A stretch of 64,000 nucleotides of DNA from Streptococcus uberis. Its GTDB lineage: Bacteria; Bacillota; Bacilli; Lactobacillales; Streptococcaceae. The DNA lies in NCBI RefSeq assembly GCF_900475595.1, contig NZ_LS483397.1:1273001-1337000 (forward strand), read 5' to 3'. Made by a program: the position numbers and the translations under genes. Below, one piece after another: positions 16,750 through 25,696 of the stretch; the first letter of the stretch is position 1, and the number at the start of each line of letters is the position of its first letter. The notes under the pieces are model-generated. The model saw only the letters and a list, made by a program, of their open reading frames with translations. It was not told the origin of the DNA and ran no database searches.

Positions 16750-18745
16750 ATGAATTTTCAGCAGGTGTTTCAATTTCTTTGATTGGTAGTTTTAAGATAT
16801 CAGATAGGATTAATGGGACTAATTCCACTTTTACTTCTGAATATTGTAAACCAAACCAACGGGTTGGTGTTGCTGTAAAATGTTTGATACTTGCCTTGGT
16901 TTGCATGATAAAGCGCTCAAATCCTGTTAACTGCCGAGCTTGTGATACACGTTCTTCAATAATCACAAATCTGAAGTCACCTACTTCTCTACCTTTGGAA
17001 ATTGAGTACTCTTGAATTTGTTTTGGTAAACGACCACTTTCCATTAAGTCTTGAACAATGGTTCTCAAATAGCGGGGAACGGTTTGTGGCATTCTAAATC
17101 CGAGATAAAGTTCTACCTTGACCATATAATCTGTTCCCATCATATCAACTTTATACTTAGCTGTATAAGGTTCATCGGTCACTTTTACATTAACAAACCA
17201 ATAAACTTTGGCTCTTTTTGGACGTTTATCAAGAATTGAGTACAAGATAGATTTATCAATCATATTGCCTTGCAAACGATTTGTTAAATATACCACATTT
17301 GTTTGGTACAAATCAATTGAGGTATCATCACGCAAAGCTTTGATTTGATCTCTGTAATCCAATAAATTCAAAGATTTAACATATTTGAAAACAATCTTTG
17401 TTCCTTGGTGCCAAATAAACATTAAAGAAATAATGGTAAATGCAATAATAACAACCACGTAGCCACCGTGAAAGAATTTAACAGCTGAAGCCCAGAAGAA
17501 AATAAATTCTAATGCTGCAAAGAAAGCCATAATAAGATGAGCCAAGATAGACTTCATTCCACGCATTACCAAGAAGTAATTCAATAAGATAGTTGTCATC
17601 AGCATAGTAATGGTAATAGCTAAACCATAAGCTGACTCCATGTGCTCTGAAGTTCTAAAGTATAAAACGACACTAGACGTGATTAAGAAAAGTACCCAGT
17701 TTATAACAGGTATATAGAGTTGACCTAAATTTTCTCCTGGATAAGTCACTCTAAAGAGTGGGAAAATTTTAAGTCGCATAGCTTCTGAAACAAGAGTGAA
17801 AGATCCTGTAATCAGGGCTTGAGAGGCTATGATGGCTGCTAAAGTTGCCAAAATGACAGCGTAAACTCTAAAATTCTCTGGAATAGAAGCAAAGAATGGA
17901 TTAAGTTCAATACCACTATTTTTATGAGATAAAATCCAGGCACCCTGTCCACAATAAGATAAAACAATACAAGCTTTTACAAATGGCCAACTTACATAGA
18001 TGTTACCACGACCGACATGGCCTAAATCTGAATAAAGTGCTTCAGCACCAGTTGTTGCGAGGAAAATTGAGCCTAGAATAAAGATTCCACGATGGTTTTC
18101 AGGACTCACCAACAAATGTAATGCATAGTACGGATTTATTGCCTTGAAGATTTCTAAATTTCCTAAACTATTAAAAAGTCCACTTAGTCCTAAAAAACTA
18201 AACCATAATAACATAACTGGACCAAATAATTTACCAATTAAACTAGTACCAAATCGTTGAATGCTAAATAGAGACAACAAAATTACCAAGGTTGTAATGA
18301 TAACATTCGTTTGATTTTCATAGATATGATTGATACCAGGTACTGCTTTTAACCCTTCTATGGCCGATGTAACAGTTACGGCAGGGGTCAGAGCACCATC
18401 TGAAAGTAAGGTAGCACCACCAATCATAGCTGGAATAATTAACCATTTGGACATTTTTCTAACCAATGTGTAAAGTGAAAAAATACCACCTTCTTTATGG
18501 TTATCAGCTTTCAAAGCAATCCAGACATACTTGACAGTCGTAATCAATGTCAAGGTCCAGAAGATTAAGGAAACCGAACCAAGTATGAACGACTCGGTCA
18601 TTTGAGTCAAACCGCCTTGATTTTCAACCAATGACTGCATGGTGTATAACGGACTAGTTCCGATATCACCATAAACAATCCCAAGTGCAATAACAAAACC
18701 GGCTTTTGTTGCTTTATCAAAAGACGGGTGATTGGCATTAGACAT
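16748..18745 (-). CDS. kup: KUP-family potassium uptake permease
   Basis: Potassium/proton symporter. The hallmark [15 protein letters not shown] is near residues 25-40, followed by about twelve membrane segments and a C-terminal cytoplasmic region of about 200 residues. I chose the ATG at 18743-18745 (MSNANHPS, 665 residues) because AGGAGG lies nine bases upstream; the longer frame begins with an unsupported TTG. Related Lactococcus KupB proteins are inhibited by c-di-AMP; whether that holds here is unknown. Confidence 0.95.
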   Translation of the reverse strand: MSNANHPSFDKATKAGFVIALGIVYGDIGTSPLYTMQSLVENQGGLTQMTESFILGSVSLIFWTLTLITTVKYVWIALKADNHKEGGIFSLYTLVRKMSKWLIIPAMIGGATLLSDGALTPAVTVTSAIEGLKAVPGINHIYENQTNVIITTLVILLSLFSIQRFGTSLIGKLFGPVMLLWFSFLGLSGLFNSLGNLEIFKAINPYYALHLLVSPENHRGIFILGSIFLATTGAEALYSDLGHVGRGNIYVSWPFVKACIVLSYCGQGAWILSHKNSGIELNPFFASIPENFRVYAVILATLAAIIASQALITGSFTLVSEAMRLKIFPLFRVTYPGENLGQLYIPVINWVLFLITSSVVLYFRTSEHMESAYGLAITITMLMTTILLNYFLVMRGMKSILAHLIMAFFAALEFIFFWASAVKFFHGGYVVVIIAFTIISLMFIWHQGTKIVFKYVKSLNLLDYRDQIKALRDDTSIDLYQTNVVYLTNRLQGNMIDKSILYSILDKRPKRAKVYWFVNVKVTDEPYTAKYKVDMMGTDYMVKVELYLGFRMPQTVPRYLRTIVQDLMESGRLPKQIQEYSISKGREVGDFRFVIIEERVSQARQLTGFERFIMQTKASIKHFTATPTRWFGLQYSEVKVELVPLILSDILKLPIKEIETPAENS

Positions 18746-18795
18746 CCCAATCTTCCTCCTAATTTTCTTAAAAAGTACCAAAAATGGTTGCTACC

Positions 18796-18801
18796 ATTAT
18801 A
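18796..18801 (-). promoter_or_regulatory. kup extended -10 promoter and hairpin
   Basis: TGTTATAAT on the minus strand with only a weak -35. AATGGT-AGCA-ACCATT follows directly, a 6-bp inverted repeat spanning the predicted start site. Confidence 0.5.
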
Positions 18802-18837
18802 ACAGATTCATTCCCAAAAAGGAAACAAAGCTAAAAG

Positions 18838-18867
18838 AAAAAAGGAATTGAAAACGTGTTCAATTCC
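18838..18867 (-). terminator. cshA terminator
   Basis: GGAATTGAA/TTCAATTCC 9-bp stem, 6-base loop, then six T on the minus strand. Confidence 0.9.
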
Positions 18868-18877
18868 CTTTTTTAGA

Positions 18878-20497
18878 TTATTCCCCTTTGTGTCTGATGA
18901 CAAATCCAGAGTCCTTTTGTGATGACTTTTTCTCTTTGTTGAAAAAGTCATTGGCATTACGTTTTGGTTTGCGTTTAAAATCACGGTTACCGCCGTTGTC
19001 GTCACGTTTATCTCTGTAACGCCCTTCACGTTTATCATCACGCTTACCTCGATAACCACCACCGCGACGATCGTTGTCACGACCACCACGTCCACGATTA
19101 TCTCTACCACGTCCGCCTTTATTACCCTTTTTACCACCACCATGGCCACCACCGACATATTTAAACGGCAATGGTTTCTCACGAGCAATTTCAACTTCAG
19201 GTAAATCAGCCGGGTCTTGGACAGTTAAGCTCAAGATATATAAGGCTAATTCTTCTGGCGTAAATTCAGAAGCTAATTTTAAAGCGTCCGCCTTGAATTT
19301 ATCAAAATTTGAACGAATAGCTTCATCCGCAAAATCACGTTCAATTTTTTTCAAAGCAACTTTTTTCTTAGCTTGGAAGGCTTCCTCAGCAGTTGCAGGT
19401 TTTAATGGTTTCATTTGTTTCTTGGTTAGGTTCTCAATCATGGATAAGTAACCCATCTCATTTGGTGAAACGAATGTAATTGACTCACCAGTTTTACCCG
19501 CACGACCAGTACGTCCAATTCGGTGAACATAGCTTTCAGGGTCTTGTGTAATGTCATAGTTATAGACATGTGTTACACCTGAAATATCAAGACCACGCGC
19601 AGCAACGTCAGTGGCAACTAAGATATCAATTTGGTCGCCTTTGAAATCGCGAATAACACGTAAACGTTTATTCTGATCAAGGTCCCCATGAATACCTTCT
19701 GCCCGGAAACCACGCAATTTCAAACCACGGGTGATTTCATCAACGCGACGCTTTGTACGACCAAAAACAATTGAAAGTTCTGGCTGATCAACGTCCATCA
19801 AGCGCGTCATGGTATCAAATTTTTCTTGTTCTTTAACACGAACATAAAACTGTTCAACGTTAACGTTTGTTAATTCTTTATTTTTAATTTGAACATGTTC
19901 TGGATTTTTCATAAACTTAACGCCAATTTCTTTGATAGGAGCTGGCATAGTTGCAGAAAATAGTAAAGTTTGACGTTCTGAAGGAACGCGACTAATAATC
20001 GCTTCAATATCCTCTAAAAAGCCCATGTTAAGCATTTCATCAGCTTCGTCTAAAATTAATGTTTCAACATGATCAAGTTTTAATGCTTTACGTTTAATCA
20101 AATCTAATAAACGACCTGGTGTACCAACAACAATATGAGCGCCTGATTTAAGGGCTTTAATTTGTTTATCAATACTTGATCCGCCATAAACGGAACGAAC
20201 TTTAACACCTTTGTCTCGACCAAAACGGAAAAGTTCTTCTTGACTCTGAACAGCAAGTTCACGAGTTGGAGCAATAACGAGTGCTTGGATAATGTTCTCA
20301 TCCGTACGGATCTTATTCAAGGTTGGTAGTCCAAATGCGGCTGTTTTACCAGTACCTGTTTGAGCTTGACCAATGACATCTTTACCTTCTAATGCTAATG
20401 GAATCGTCATCTCTTGAATTGGAGATGCTTTTTCAAAACCTGCTGTTACAACAGCTGATTGGATGTCTTCTGATAAGTTAAATTCTGTAAATTTCAA
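18878..20497 (-). CDS. cshA: DEAD-box RNA helicase CshA
   Basis: ATP-dependent RNA helicase for RNA decay and ribosome assembly, probably attached to the degradosome. The motifs appear in order: Q-motif (FEKASPIQEMTIP), AQTGTGKT, PTRELA, DEAD, SAT, and HRIGRTGRAGKTG. The C-terminal 90 residues are a Gly/Arg/Lys/Asp-rich basic tail suited to RNA binding. I start at the TTG at 20495-20497 (MKFTEFNLSEDIQ, 539 residues), the form I recall from other streptococci. An in-frame ATG 22 codons upstream has no ribosome site. Confidence 0.93.
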   Translation of the reverse strand: MKFTEFNLSEDIQSAVVTAGFEKASPIQEMTIPLALEGKDVIGQAQTGTGKTAAFGLPTLNKIRTDENIIQALVIAPTRELAVQSQEELFRFGRDKGVKVRSVYGGSSIDKQIKALKSGAHIVVGTPGRLLDLIKRKALKLDHVETLILDEADEMLNMGFLEDIEAIISRVPSERQTLLFSATMPAPIKEIGVKFMKNPEHVQIKNKELTNVNVEQFYVRVKEQEKFDTMTRLMDVDQPELSIVFGRTKRRVDEITRGLKLRGFRAEGIHGDLDQNKRLRVIRDFKGDQIDILVATDVAARGLDISGVTHVYNYDITQDPESYVHRIGRTGRAGKTGESITFVSPNEMGYLSMIENLTKKQMKPLKPATAEEAFQAKKKVALKKIERDFADEAIRSNFDKFKADALKLASEFTPEELALYILSLTVQDPADLPEVEIAREKPLPFKYVGGGHGGGKKGNKGGRGRDNRGRGGRDNDRRGGGYRGKRDDKREGRYRDKRDDNGGNRDFKRKPKRNANDFFNKEKKSSQKDSGFVIRHKGE

Positions 20498-20501
20498 ATG
20501 T

Positions 20502-20527
20502 TTCTCTTTTCTAAAAAAGCAGTGCGA
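20502..20527 (-). promoter_or_regulatory. Terminator-like hairpin in the cshA leader
   Basis: On the minus strand AAGGCAG and CTGCTTT pair (one G-T) around a 7-base loop, followed by further T, just before the TTG start. It could attenuate cshA. Confidence 0.35.
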
Positions 20528-20708
20528 AGCTGCCTTATAAGCCTGTATATTCTTGTCGTCCATTTGACAACTAGTTTAGTTTAACACAATTCATTTCAAA
20601 AAGATAGGAAATAAGTTATGAAAAGGTTTTTATACCAAAATAATGGTAAAATAATCTCAGTGACATGATCACTTAAAAATTTTAGAAAATGTGAAGGTAT
20701 CTCATACG

Positions 20709-21485
20709 ATGACTTATAAAGGAATAGTTTTTTTTGATTTGGATGGCACTTTGTTAAATGCTGTTTCCCAAGTTAGTCCCGAAAATCGCAAAGCTTTGGA
20801 CCAATTAAAGGCTAACGGATATCTACCAGTTATCGCAACAGGCCGTTCTGTAGAAGAATTAGATAATGTGCTTGAAGAGTCAGGTATTCAATCAGTGGCT
20901 ATGTTAAACGGCATGGTCGTTGAGGTTGATGGAACCATTATCTCTACGCAAACCATTGATAAAAAAGATATCCAAAAAACTTTAGAATTGGCGAGAAGTT
21001 TAGGCGAAAGTATTGCCTTTTACACCCCTGAAGAGTTGGTTTTAGCTGACTTATCAGATGGCCTCAAAAAGCATTTTGACTATTTTCATGGTCCTCTTCC
21101 ACGAATTGATGATAGCTATTATTTGACACAAGATGTTAACATGATATTAGTTGGTGGCTCCAATAAAGAAAATGATCATTTGTATCAAGAGGCTGTACCT
21201 AATCTTCGCTTCTTACGCAATAGCCCATTTTCTATCGATGTGGTTAAAAAAGGATTTCATAAAGGAACTGGTGTTCAGATTATAAAAGACTATTTAGGAC
21301 TAAAAGATATTCCTACCTATGGTTTTGGTGATGGCGGAAATGATTTAGACCTGCTTAAAGCAGTTGATCACCCTGTTGCAATGGAAAATGCAATCCCTGA
21401 ATTAAAAGCATTAGCTGAATTTATCACACATAAAAATACCGAAGATGGTATCATTTTTGGTTTAAAACACTATGGACTCATATAA
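20709..21485 (+). CDS. Cof-type HAD phosphatase
   Basis: A HAD subfamily IIB phosphatase of 258 residues. It has FFDLDGTLL (motif I), ATGRS (motif II), and GFGDGGNDLDLL (motif IV) with the large C2 cap between them. Family members dephosphorylate sugar phosphates or flavin and pyridoxal phosphates; the substrate is unknown. I start at the ATG at 20709 (MTYKGIVFF); the GTG at 20691 would add six residues without a ribosome site. Confidence 0.88.
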   Translation: MTYKGIVFFDLDGTLLNAVSQVSPENRKALDQLKANGYLPVIATGRSVEELDNVLEESGIQSVAMLNGMVVEVDGTIISTQTIDKKDIQKTLELARSLGESIAFYTPEELVLADLSDGLKKHFDYFHGPLPRIDDSYYLTQDVNMILVGGSNKENDHLYQEAVPNLRFLRNSPFSIDVVKKGFHKGTGVQIIKDYLGLKDIPTYGFGDGGNDLDLLKAVDHPVAMENAIPELKALAEFITHKNTEDGIIFGLKHYGLI

Positions 21486-21486
21486 T

Positions 21487-21520
21487 AAAAGAGAGACTTC
21501 TACCAAGAAGTCTCTCTTTT
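21487..21520. terminator. Bidirectional terminator after the Cof gene
   Basis: A perfect 15-bp stem (21487-21501 with 21506-21520) with loop ACCA, between convergent genes. Confidence 0.92.
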
Positions 21521-21521
21521 A

Positions 21522-22358
21522 TTATTGTTTAACCAAACCAAGGCCACCTAAAGGGTAAGAAAAATCAAATTCTGAATGTTCTCCTGTTTGCCACAAAACC
21601 GGAACCATACTTGTCCCTTCAAGATGAAAACCAAAGGTATATTTGATATTAGCCCCACCAATACCGCCAGGAATCATAATTGCTTGGTTATAGCCATTAT
21701 TACCGACTAACTCATAGTAGCCATTGCCACGATCATAAACACCATTAAAATAGGCACTTTGCGGTTGAGCATAATGGACATATCCTGACGACTTGTCTAC
21801 CCGTGTAACAGTTCCATCTGCTGAGATCGTAATTGTTACTAACCAATCAGGATCTGGCTGAACACTCCAAGTCCCAACCAAAGCAGCAGGTATTGGTAAA
21901 AGGGTTGGTGTAACAAGAGATTTATCTGCCACATCTTGGCTTTGACTAGTTGTGCTAGTTTCGGCACTTGCATTTGTTTGTGCCTTTTCAGCAATTCCAC
22001 TTGGCTTCGTTTCTGGTACTACAACTGTGGAGGTATCTATAGTAGTTTTTTCTGAAACAACATTTGCTTGACTAACAGTCTCGCTATTTAGAGTTTGATT
22101 TTCTGAGCCTTGGACTGCTACAACTTGCTCTACTTGTGGGAGAATAATATTATTTTTAAGACTGGAAGTTGTAGCTTTTTTACCGTCAACTTTTTGACTA
22201 TCCTTTACACCTGCTTTACTTGCGGCTTTTTGATAACTGACTGGAATAGCTTTGTTGTTGAATTGTTCTTGAGCACTCTCTTGATCTTGACCAAGGCAAA
22301 GAATACTTGAACACGCCAATGTTAGAACTACTGCACTAATCATAATTTTCTTTTTCAT
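21522..22358 (-). CDS. Secreted protein of unknown function, GTW-domain paralogue A
   Basis: 278 residues. An N-terminal signal peptide (MKKKIMISAVVLTLACSSILCLG) lacks a canonical lipobox at either cysteine. A Ser/Thr/Gln-rich linker runs to about residue 155. A C-terminal globular domain of about 120 residues has LVGTWSVQ, ISADGTVTRV, YNQAIMIPGG and a Trp-rich end. The domain resembles the small secreted DUF6287-like domain of streptococci; this is recollection. The downstream-in-operon position after the 22412 gene and the shared motifs make the two paralogues. Function unknown. Confidence 0.7.
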   Translation of the reverse strand: MKKKIMISAVVLTLACSSILCLGQDQESAQEQFNNKAIPVSYQKAASKAGVKDSQKVDGKKATTSSLKNNIILPQVEQVVAVQGSENQTLNSETVSQANVVSEKTTIDTSTVVVPETKPSGIAEKAQTNASAETSTTSQSQDVADKSLVTPTLLPIPAALVGTWSVQPDPDWLVTITISADGTVTRVDKSSGYVHYAQPQSAYFNGVYDRGNGYYELVGNNGYNQAIMIPGGIGGANIKYTFGFHLEGTSMVPVLWQTGEHSEFDFSYPLGGLGLVKQ

Positions 22359-22411
22359 TTTTTCGCTCCTTATTATCCTATTGTTTCATTTTCAAATAGG
22401 ACTTCTCTCCA

Positions 22412-23056
22412 TTACTGTTTAAAAAATGGATGTTTATCAGTTTCTATGGATTGCCCCATTGTGATGGAATCTTGATTATAGACAGTACCTATATGGGCAT
22501 TTTTCACTCCAGCTGGTGTAACCAATAAGCCTGCCCCCGTTATACTAGCAAGGTAACAATTTTCATGGATATATCCATTACCAATTTTGTCTTGACCTCT
22601 AGTTACTGTACCATTCGTCTGTTTGTAGTCAAGTGTGAAACTGCCGTCAGCAGCAATAATTAGGACTTCCCCTAAATCATTTTTCCAAGTTCCAGCAATT
22701 GGTGAAAAGTCACGTTTTTGTAAACTCGTTAGCAATTCTTGAGTTGAAGTCGTCTTCTCATTTTCTGTCCCACTAGTAGAATTACTTATTTGGGGATTAC
22801 TTTCCTGACTGTTTGTTGGAGCTGTTGGACTAGAATTTTGTTCACTGGTCTTTGACGTTTCAGACTTATTTGCACTAGCTTCTTCCTCACTGATGGCTGA
22901 TGTCTCTTTTTTGCTTTTCGTTTTTTTAACTTGTGTTTGTCCAAATTCTTTTTTTGCTTCTGTTTCTTGAGAATTCGATGATAAGATATTAAAAGCGAAA
23001 AATAGGCATAAAATAAATACAAGTAATGAAAGAGTAATTATTAATCTTTTTTTCAT
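22412..23056 (-). CDS. Secreted or anchored protein of unknown function, GTW-domain paralogue B
   Basis: 214 residues. One hydrophobic N-terminal segment (about 4-26) is followed by a very Ser/Glu/Thr/Asn-rich linker to about residue 110. A C-terminal domain follows with IAGTWKNDLGEVLIIAADGSFTLDY and LLVTPAGVKNAHIGTVYNQD. These blocks align with GTWSV, ISADGTVTRV and MIPGGIGGANIKYTFG in the neighbouring paralogue. Paralogue A lies 53 bases downstream with no promoter between. A promoter with a WalR/VicR-like box suggests cell-envelope control. Confidence 0.7.
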   Translation of the reverse strand: MKKRLIITLSLLVFILCLFFAFNILSSNSQETEAKKEFGQTQVKKTKSKKETSAISEEEASANKSETSKTSEQNSSPTAPTNSQESNPQISNSTSGTENEKTTSTQELLTSLQKRDFSPIAGTWKNDLGEVLIIAADGSFTLDYKQTNGTVTRGQDKIGNGYIHENCYLASITGAGLLVTPAGVKNAHIGTVYNQDSITMGQSIETDKHPFFKQ

Positions 23057-23096
23057 GTTAGAACTCCTAATGTCTTTTTTTCTTTATTTCATCTTC

Positions 23097-23137
23097 ATTA
23101 TAGCACTTAAAGTTTAATTTGCAACACTTTTGTAACA
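23097..23137 (-). promoter_or_regulatory. Promoter of the secreted pair with a WalR/VicR-like box
   Basis: TTGCAA (23119-23124), 16 bases and extended -10 TGCTATAAT (hexamer 23097-23102). TGTTAC-N5-TGTTGC (23121-23137) is one base from the WalR consensus TGTWAH-N5-TGTWAH and overlaps the -35. Confidence 0.5.
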
Positions 23138-23147
23138 CTTTAGAAAT

Positions 23148-23209
23148 AAAAAGTTATTTAATAGTAATCTAAAGTCACAAAAAGTTATTTCATAGTAATC
23201 TAAAGTCAC
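23148..23209. repeat. Tandem 31-bp direct repeat
   Basis: Two head-to-tail copies (23148-23178 and 23179-23209) differ at a single base (position 13, A versus C). They lie between the prfC terminator and the promoter of the secreted pair. Confidence 0.95.
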
Positions 23210-23243
23210 AAAAAAAAAAGCTAAACTCTAATGTTTAGCTTTT
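23210..23243 (-). terminator. prfC terminator
   Basis: AAGCTAAAC/GTTTAGCTT stem with a 6-base loop, followed by a run of about ten T on the minus strand. Confidence 0.9.
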
Positions 23244-23250
23244 AATTTCA

Positions 23251-24795
23251 TTACATTTTTTCTTCGAGTTGAACATCTGGATACTTATCAGCGAACCAAC
23301 GAAGGGCAAAATCATTTTCAAATAAGAAAACGGGTTGGTCAAATCGATCCTTAGCCAAAATATTACGACTTGATGACATACGCTGATCTAGGTCCTCTTC
23401 TTTTATCCAACGTACAGTCTTTTTACCCATAGGAGTCATGATCACTTCCGCATTGTATTCACCTTCCATTCGGTGCTTGAAGACCTCAAACTGAAGTTGA
23501 CCGACGGCACCTAACATGTACTCACCCGTTTGGTAATTACGATAAAGTTGAACTGCCCCTTCTTGAACCAATTGTTCCATTCCTTTATGGAATGATTTTT
23601 GTTTCATAACATTTTTCGGAGACACTTTCATAAAGAGTTCCGGAGTAAAGGTTGGCAAAGGCTCAAATTCAAATTTATGTTTCCCAACAGTTAAGGTATC
23701 CCCTACTTGATAGGTCCCTGTATCGTATACTCCAATAATATCTCCAGCAACGGCATTTTGAACATTTTCTCGGGATTCAGCCATAAACTGAGTCACATTT
23801 GACAGTTTTGCACCTTTTCCTGTCCGGGTTAAATTGACCCCCATCCCTTTGACAAACTCACCAGAAACAATTCTGACAAAGGCAATACGGTCACGATGAC
23901 GTGGATCCATATTCGCTTGGATCTTAAAGACAAAGCCTGAAAAATCTTTTTCTAAAGGATCAATCATTTGGCCCTCTTTTGTTTTATGGCCGTGCGGCTC
24001 GGGTGCAAATTCCAAGAAGGTATCAAGGAATGTCTGCACACCAAAATTGGTCAAGGCTGAGCCAAAAAAGACAGGGGTTAACTCACCTGACAAAATAGCT
24101 TCCTCAGAGAATTCATTACCAGCCTCTTGCAGTAGCTCAATATCATCCAAGACCTGTTCATAAAAGGGGTTATTGGCAAAAAGTTTTGCACCTTCTTCTA
24201 GATCTGCAAAACGGTTCTCACCTTTGTACAGTTCAAGACGATTGTTATGTAAATCATATAGTCCCTCAAAGGCTTTTCCCATACCAATCGGCCAATTCAT
24301 TGGGAACGATGCGATGCCCAATACCTCTTCTAATTCTTCTAAAAGTTCAAGAGGCTCACGACCATCTCGGTCTAACTTGTTGATAAACGTAAAAACTGGA
24401 ATGCCACGATGCTTGACAACTTCGAAAAGTTTTTTGGTCTGTGCTTCAATCCCTTTAGCCGAATCGACAACCATAACTGCGGCATCTACTGCCATTAAGG
24501 TACGGTAAGTATCTTCAGAGAAATCCTCGTGTCCTGGGGTATCTAGGATATTGACCCGTTTTCCAGCATAATCAAACTGCATAACAGACGAGGTTACTGA
24601 GATACCACGTTGTTTTTCAATATCCATCCAGTCCGATTTGGCAAATGTTCCTGATTTCTTTCCTTTTACAGTACCAGCTTCTCTGATTTCCCCACCAAAA
24701 TAAAGAAGTTGTTCTGTAATGGTTGTTTTACCAGCATCTGGGTGACTGATGATAGCAAATGTTCTTCTTTTTTTAATTTCTTCTTGTATTGACAT
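23251..24795 (-). CDS. prfC: Peptide chain release factor 3
   Basis: Translational GTPase that recycles RF1 and RF2 after termination. The G motifs are SHPDAGKT (G1), DTPGHEDF (G3) and NKLD (G4), with the RF3-type [19 protein letters not shown] switch region. I start at the ATG at 24793-24795 ([13 protein letters not shown]), giving the usual 514 residues; AAGGAAA precedes it. It has its own promoter and terminator. Confidence 0.97.
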   Translation of the reverse strand: MSIQEEIKKRRTFAIISHPDAGKTTITEQLLYFGGEIREAGTVKGKKSGTFAKSDWMDIEKQRGISVTSSVMQFDYAGKRVNILDTPGHEDFSEDTYRTLMAVDAAVMVVDSAKGIEAQTKKLFEVVKHRGIPVFTFINKLDRDGREPLELLEELEEVLGIASFPMNWPIGMGKAFEGLYDLHNNRLELYKGENRFADLEEGAKLFANNPFYEQVLDDIELLQEAGNEFSEEAILSGELTPVFFGSALTNFGVQTFLDTFLEFAPEPHGHKTKEGQMIDPLEKDFSGFVFKIQANMDPRHRDRIAFVRIVSGEFVKGMGVNLTRTGKGAKLSNVTQFMAESRENVQNAVAGDIIGVYDTGTYQVGDTLTVGKHKFEFEPLPTFTPELFMKVSPKNVMKQKSFHKGMEQLVQEGAVQLYRNYQTGEYMLGAVGQLQFEVFKHRMEGEYNAEVIMTPMGKKTVRWIKEEDLDQRMSSSRNILAKDRFDQPVFLFENDFALRWFADKYPDVQLEEKM

Positions 24796-24875
24796 ATATT
24801 TTCCTTGAACTCTTATTTCCTTTTTATCGTGTAAGACGAGGATCACTTCATCTTTTCCTCTAAAACAACTCTTTC

Positions 24876-24904
24876 ATTATAGCTAATTTTAAAACCTTTC
24901 GCAA
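24876..24904 (-). promoter_or_regulatory. prfC promoter
   Basis: TTGCGA (24899-24904), 17 bases, TATAAT (24876-24881); about 80 bases of leader. Confidence 0.65.
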
Positions 24905-24908
24905 TGTC

Positions 24909-25604
24909 TTACACTTTTAGCCCTTGACTTATTTTTCTGGAATGGACATTAGCATAGCTGATAAAGGTTACTTCTACTAGCTTTGCCATTAAGAGTAAAC
25001 CAAAAGTCACTAGGAAGAAATTGATGAACAGATGGTGGCTATGTATGATAGGGACTTCTTTTAAAAAACCGTAGTTTCCCTTAGTCAAACTGTTAATAAT
25101 AACTAATGATAAATTAATGATAGCTAGTCGATTTAAAAATTGTCTTTTTGATGACAATGTGTCGTCGTAGTTATCTTGCAAATATATAAGGGCATTTACG
25201 AGTAGGGCATAGTGTCCAAGATAAAAGGCAACATTGGTCGCATGAAAGAGAGGATAAGGATATAAGTCAGGTGATAAGACTGCCAAAATAGGGCCTGCTA
25301 CCCCTAATAACATAAACAGTTGTTTTAACACTGTTTTATTTGGTAGTAAAAAAATGGCAAGCATACCAATTCTGCAATGGTATAAGGGCAAGGCTTCCTG
25401 CAAAGGAAAACCTCTCATGATATACCAACCATATAAGCTTATCAACTGACTTGCTTGTAAGATGAGAAAAAAGTTCTTAAAAGCAACAACTTTATGGTAT
25501 TTGAAACTTAAATAAATCAAAAATGGACAGATTAACAGTGTCATCAGATAAAAAGGAATTGATAAGTGTGGAATAAAACCTTCTTGTAAACTAAAAAAAT
25601 TCAT
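24909..25604 (-). CDS. YwaF/TIGR02206-type integral membrane protein
   Basis: 231 residues with about six or seven membrane segments. The block LPLYHCRIGMLAIFLLP and the conserved His residues in PLFHATNVAFYLGHYALL match the TMEM164/YwaF family. The molecular role is unknown. GAAAGGATT precedes the ATG. It is transcribed from its own promoter toward prfC without a visible terminator in between, so some read-through into prfC is likely. Confidence 0.75.
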   Translation of the reverse strand: MNFFSLQEGFIPHLSIPFYLMTLLICPFLIYLSFKYHKVVAFKNFFLILQASQLISLYGWYIMRGFPLQEALPLYHCRIGMLAIFLLPNKTVLKQLFMLLGVAGPILAVLSPDLYPYPLFHATNVAFYLGHYALLVNALIYLQDNYDDTLSSKRQFLNRLAIINLSLVIINSLTKGNYGFLKEVPIIHSHHLFINFFLVTFGLLLMAKLVEVTFISYANVHSRKISQGLKV

Positions 25605-25627
25605 AAATAATCCTTTCTCGATTTCTC

Positions 25628-25656
25628 ATTATACCTTAATCTTATTTTTAGAACAA
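25628..25656 (-). promoter_or_regulatory. Promoter of the YwaF-like gene
   Basis: TTGTTC (25651-25656), 17 bases, TATAAT (25628-25633) on the minus strand. Confidence 0.6.
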
Positions 25657-25696
25657 GATGATAAATGAAATCCTTGGATTATTTATGAATTTACTT

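Noticed and set aside
18808..19451. Open frames on both strands over the cshA C-terminal tail
   Set aside because: They are low-complexity shadows of the Gly/Arg-rich tail, with no ribosome sites.
23148..23209. CRISPR-like array
   Set aside because: Only two abutting copies without spacers and no cas genes.
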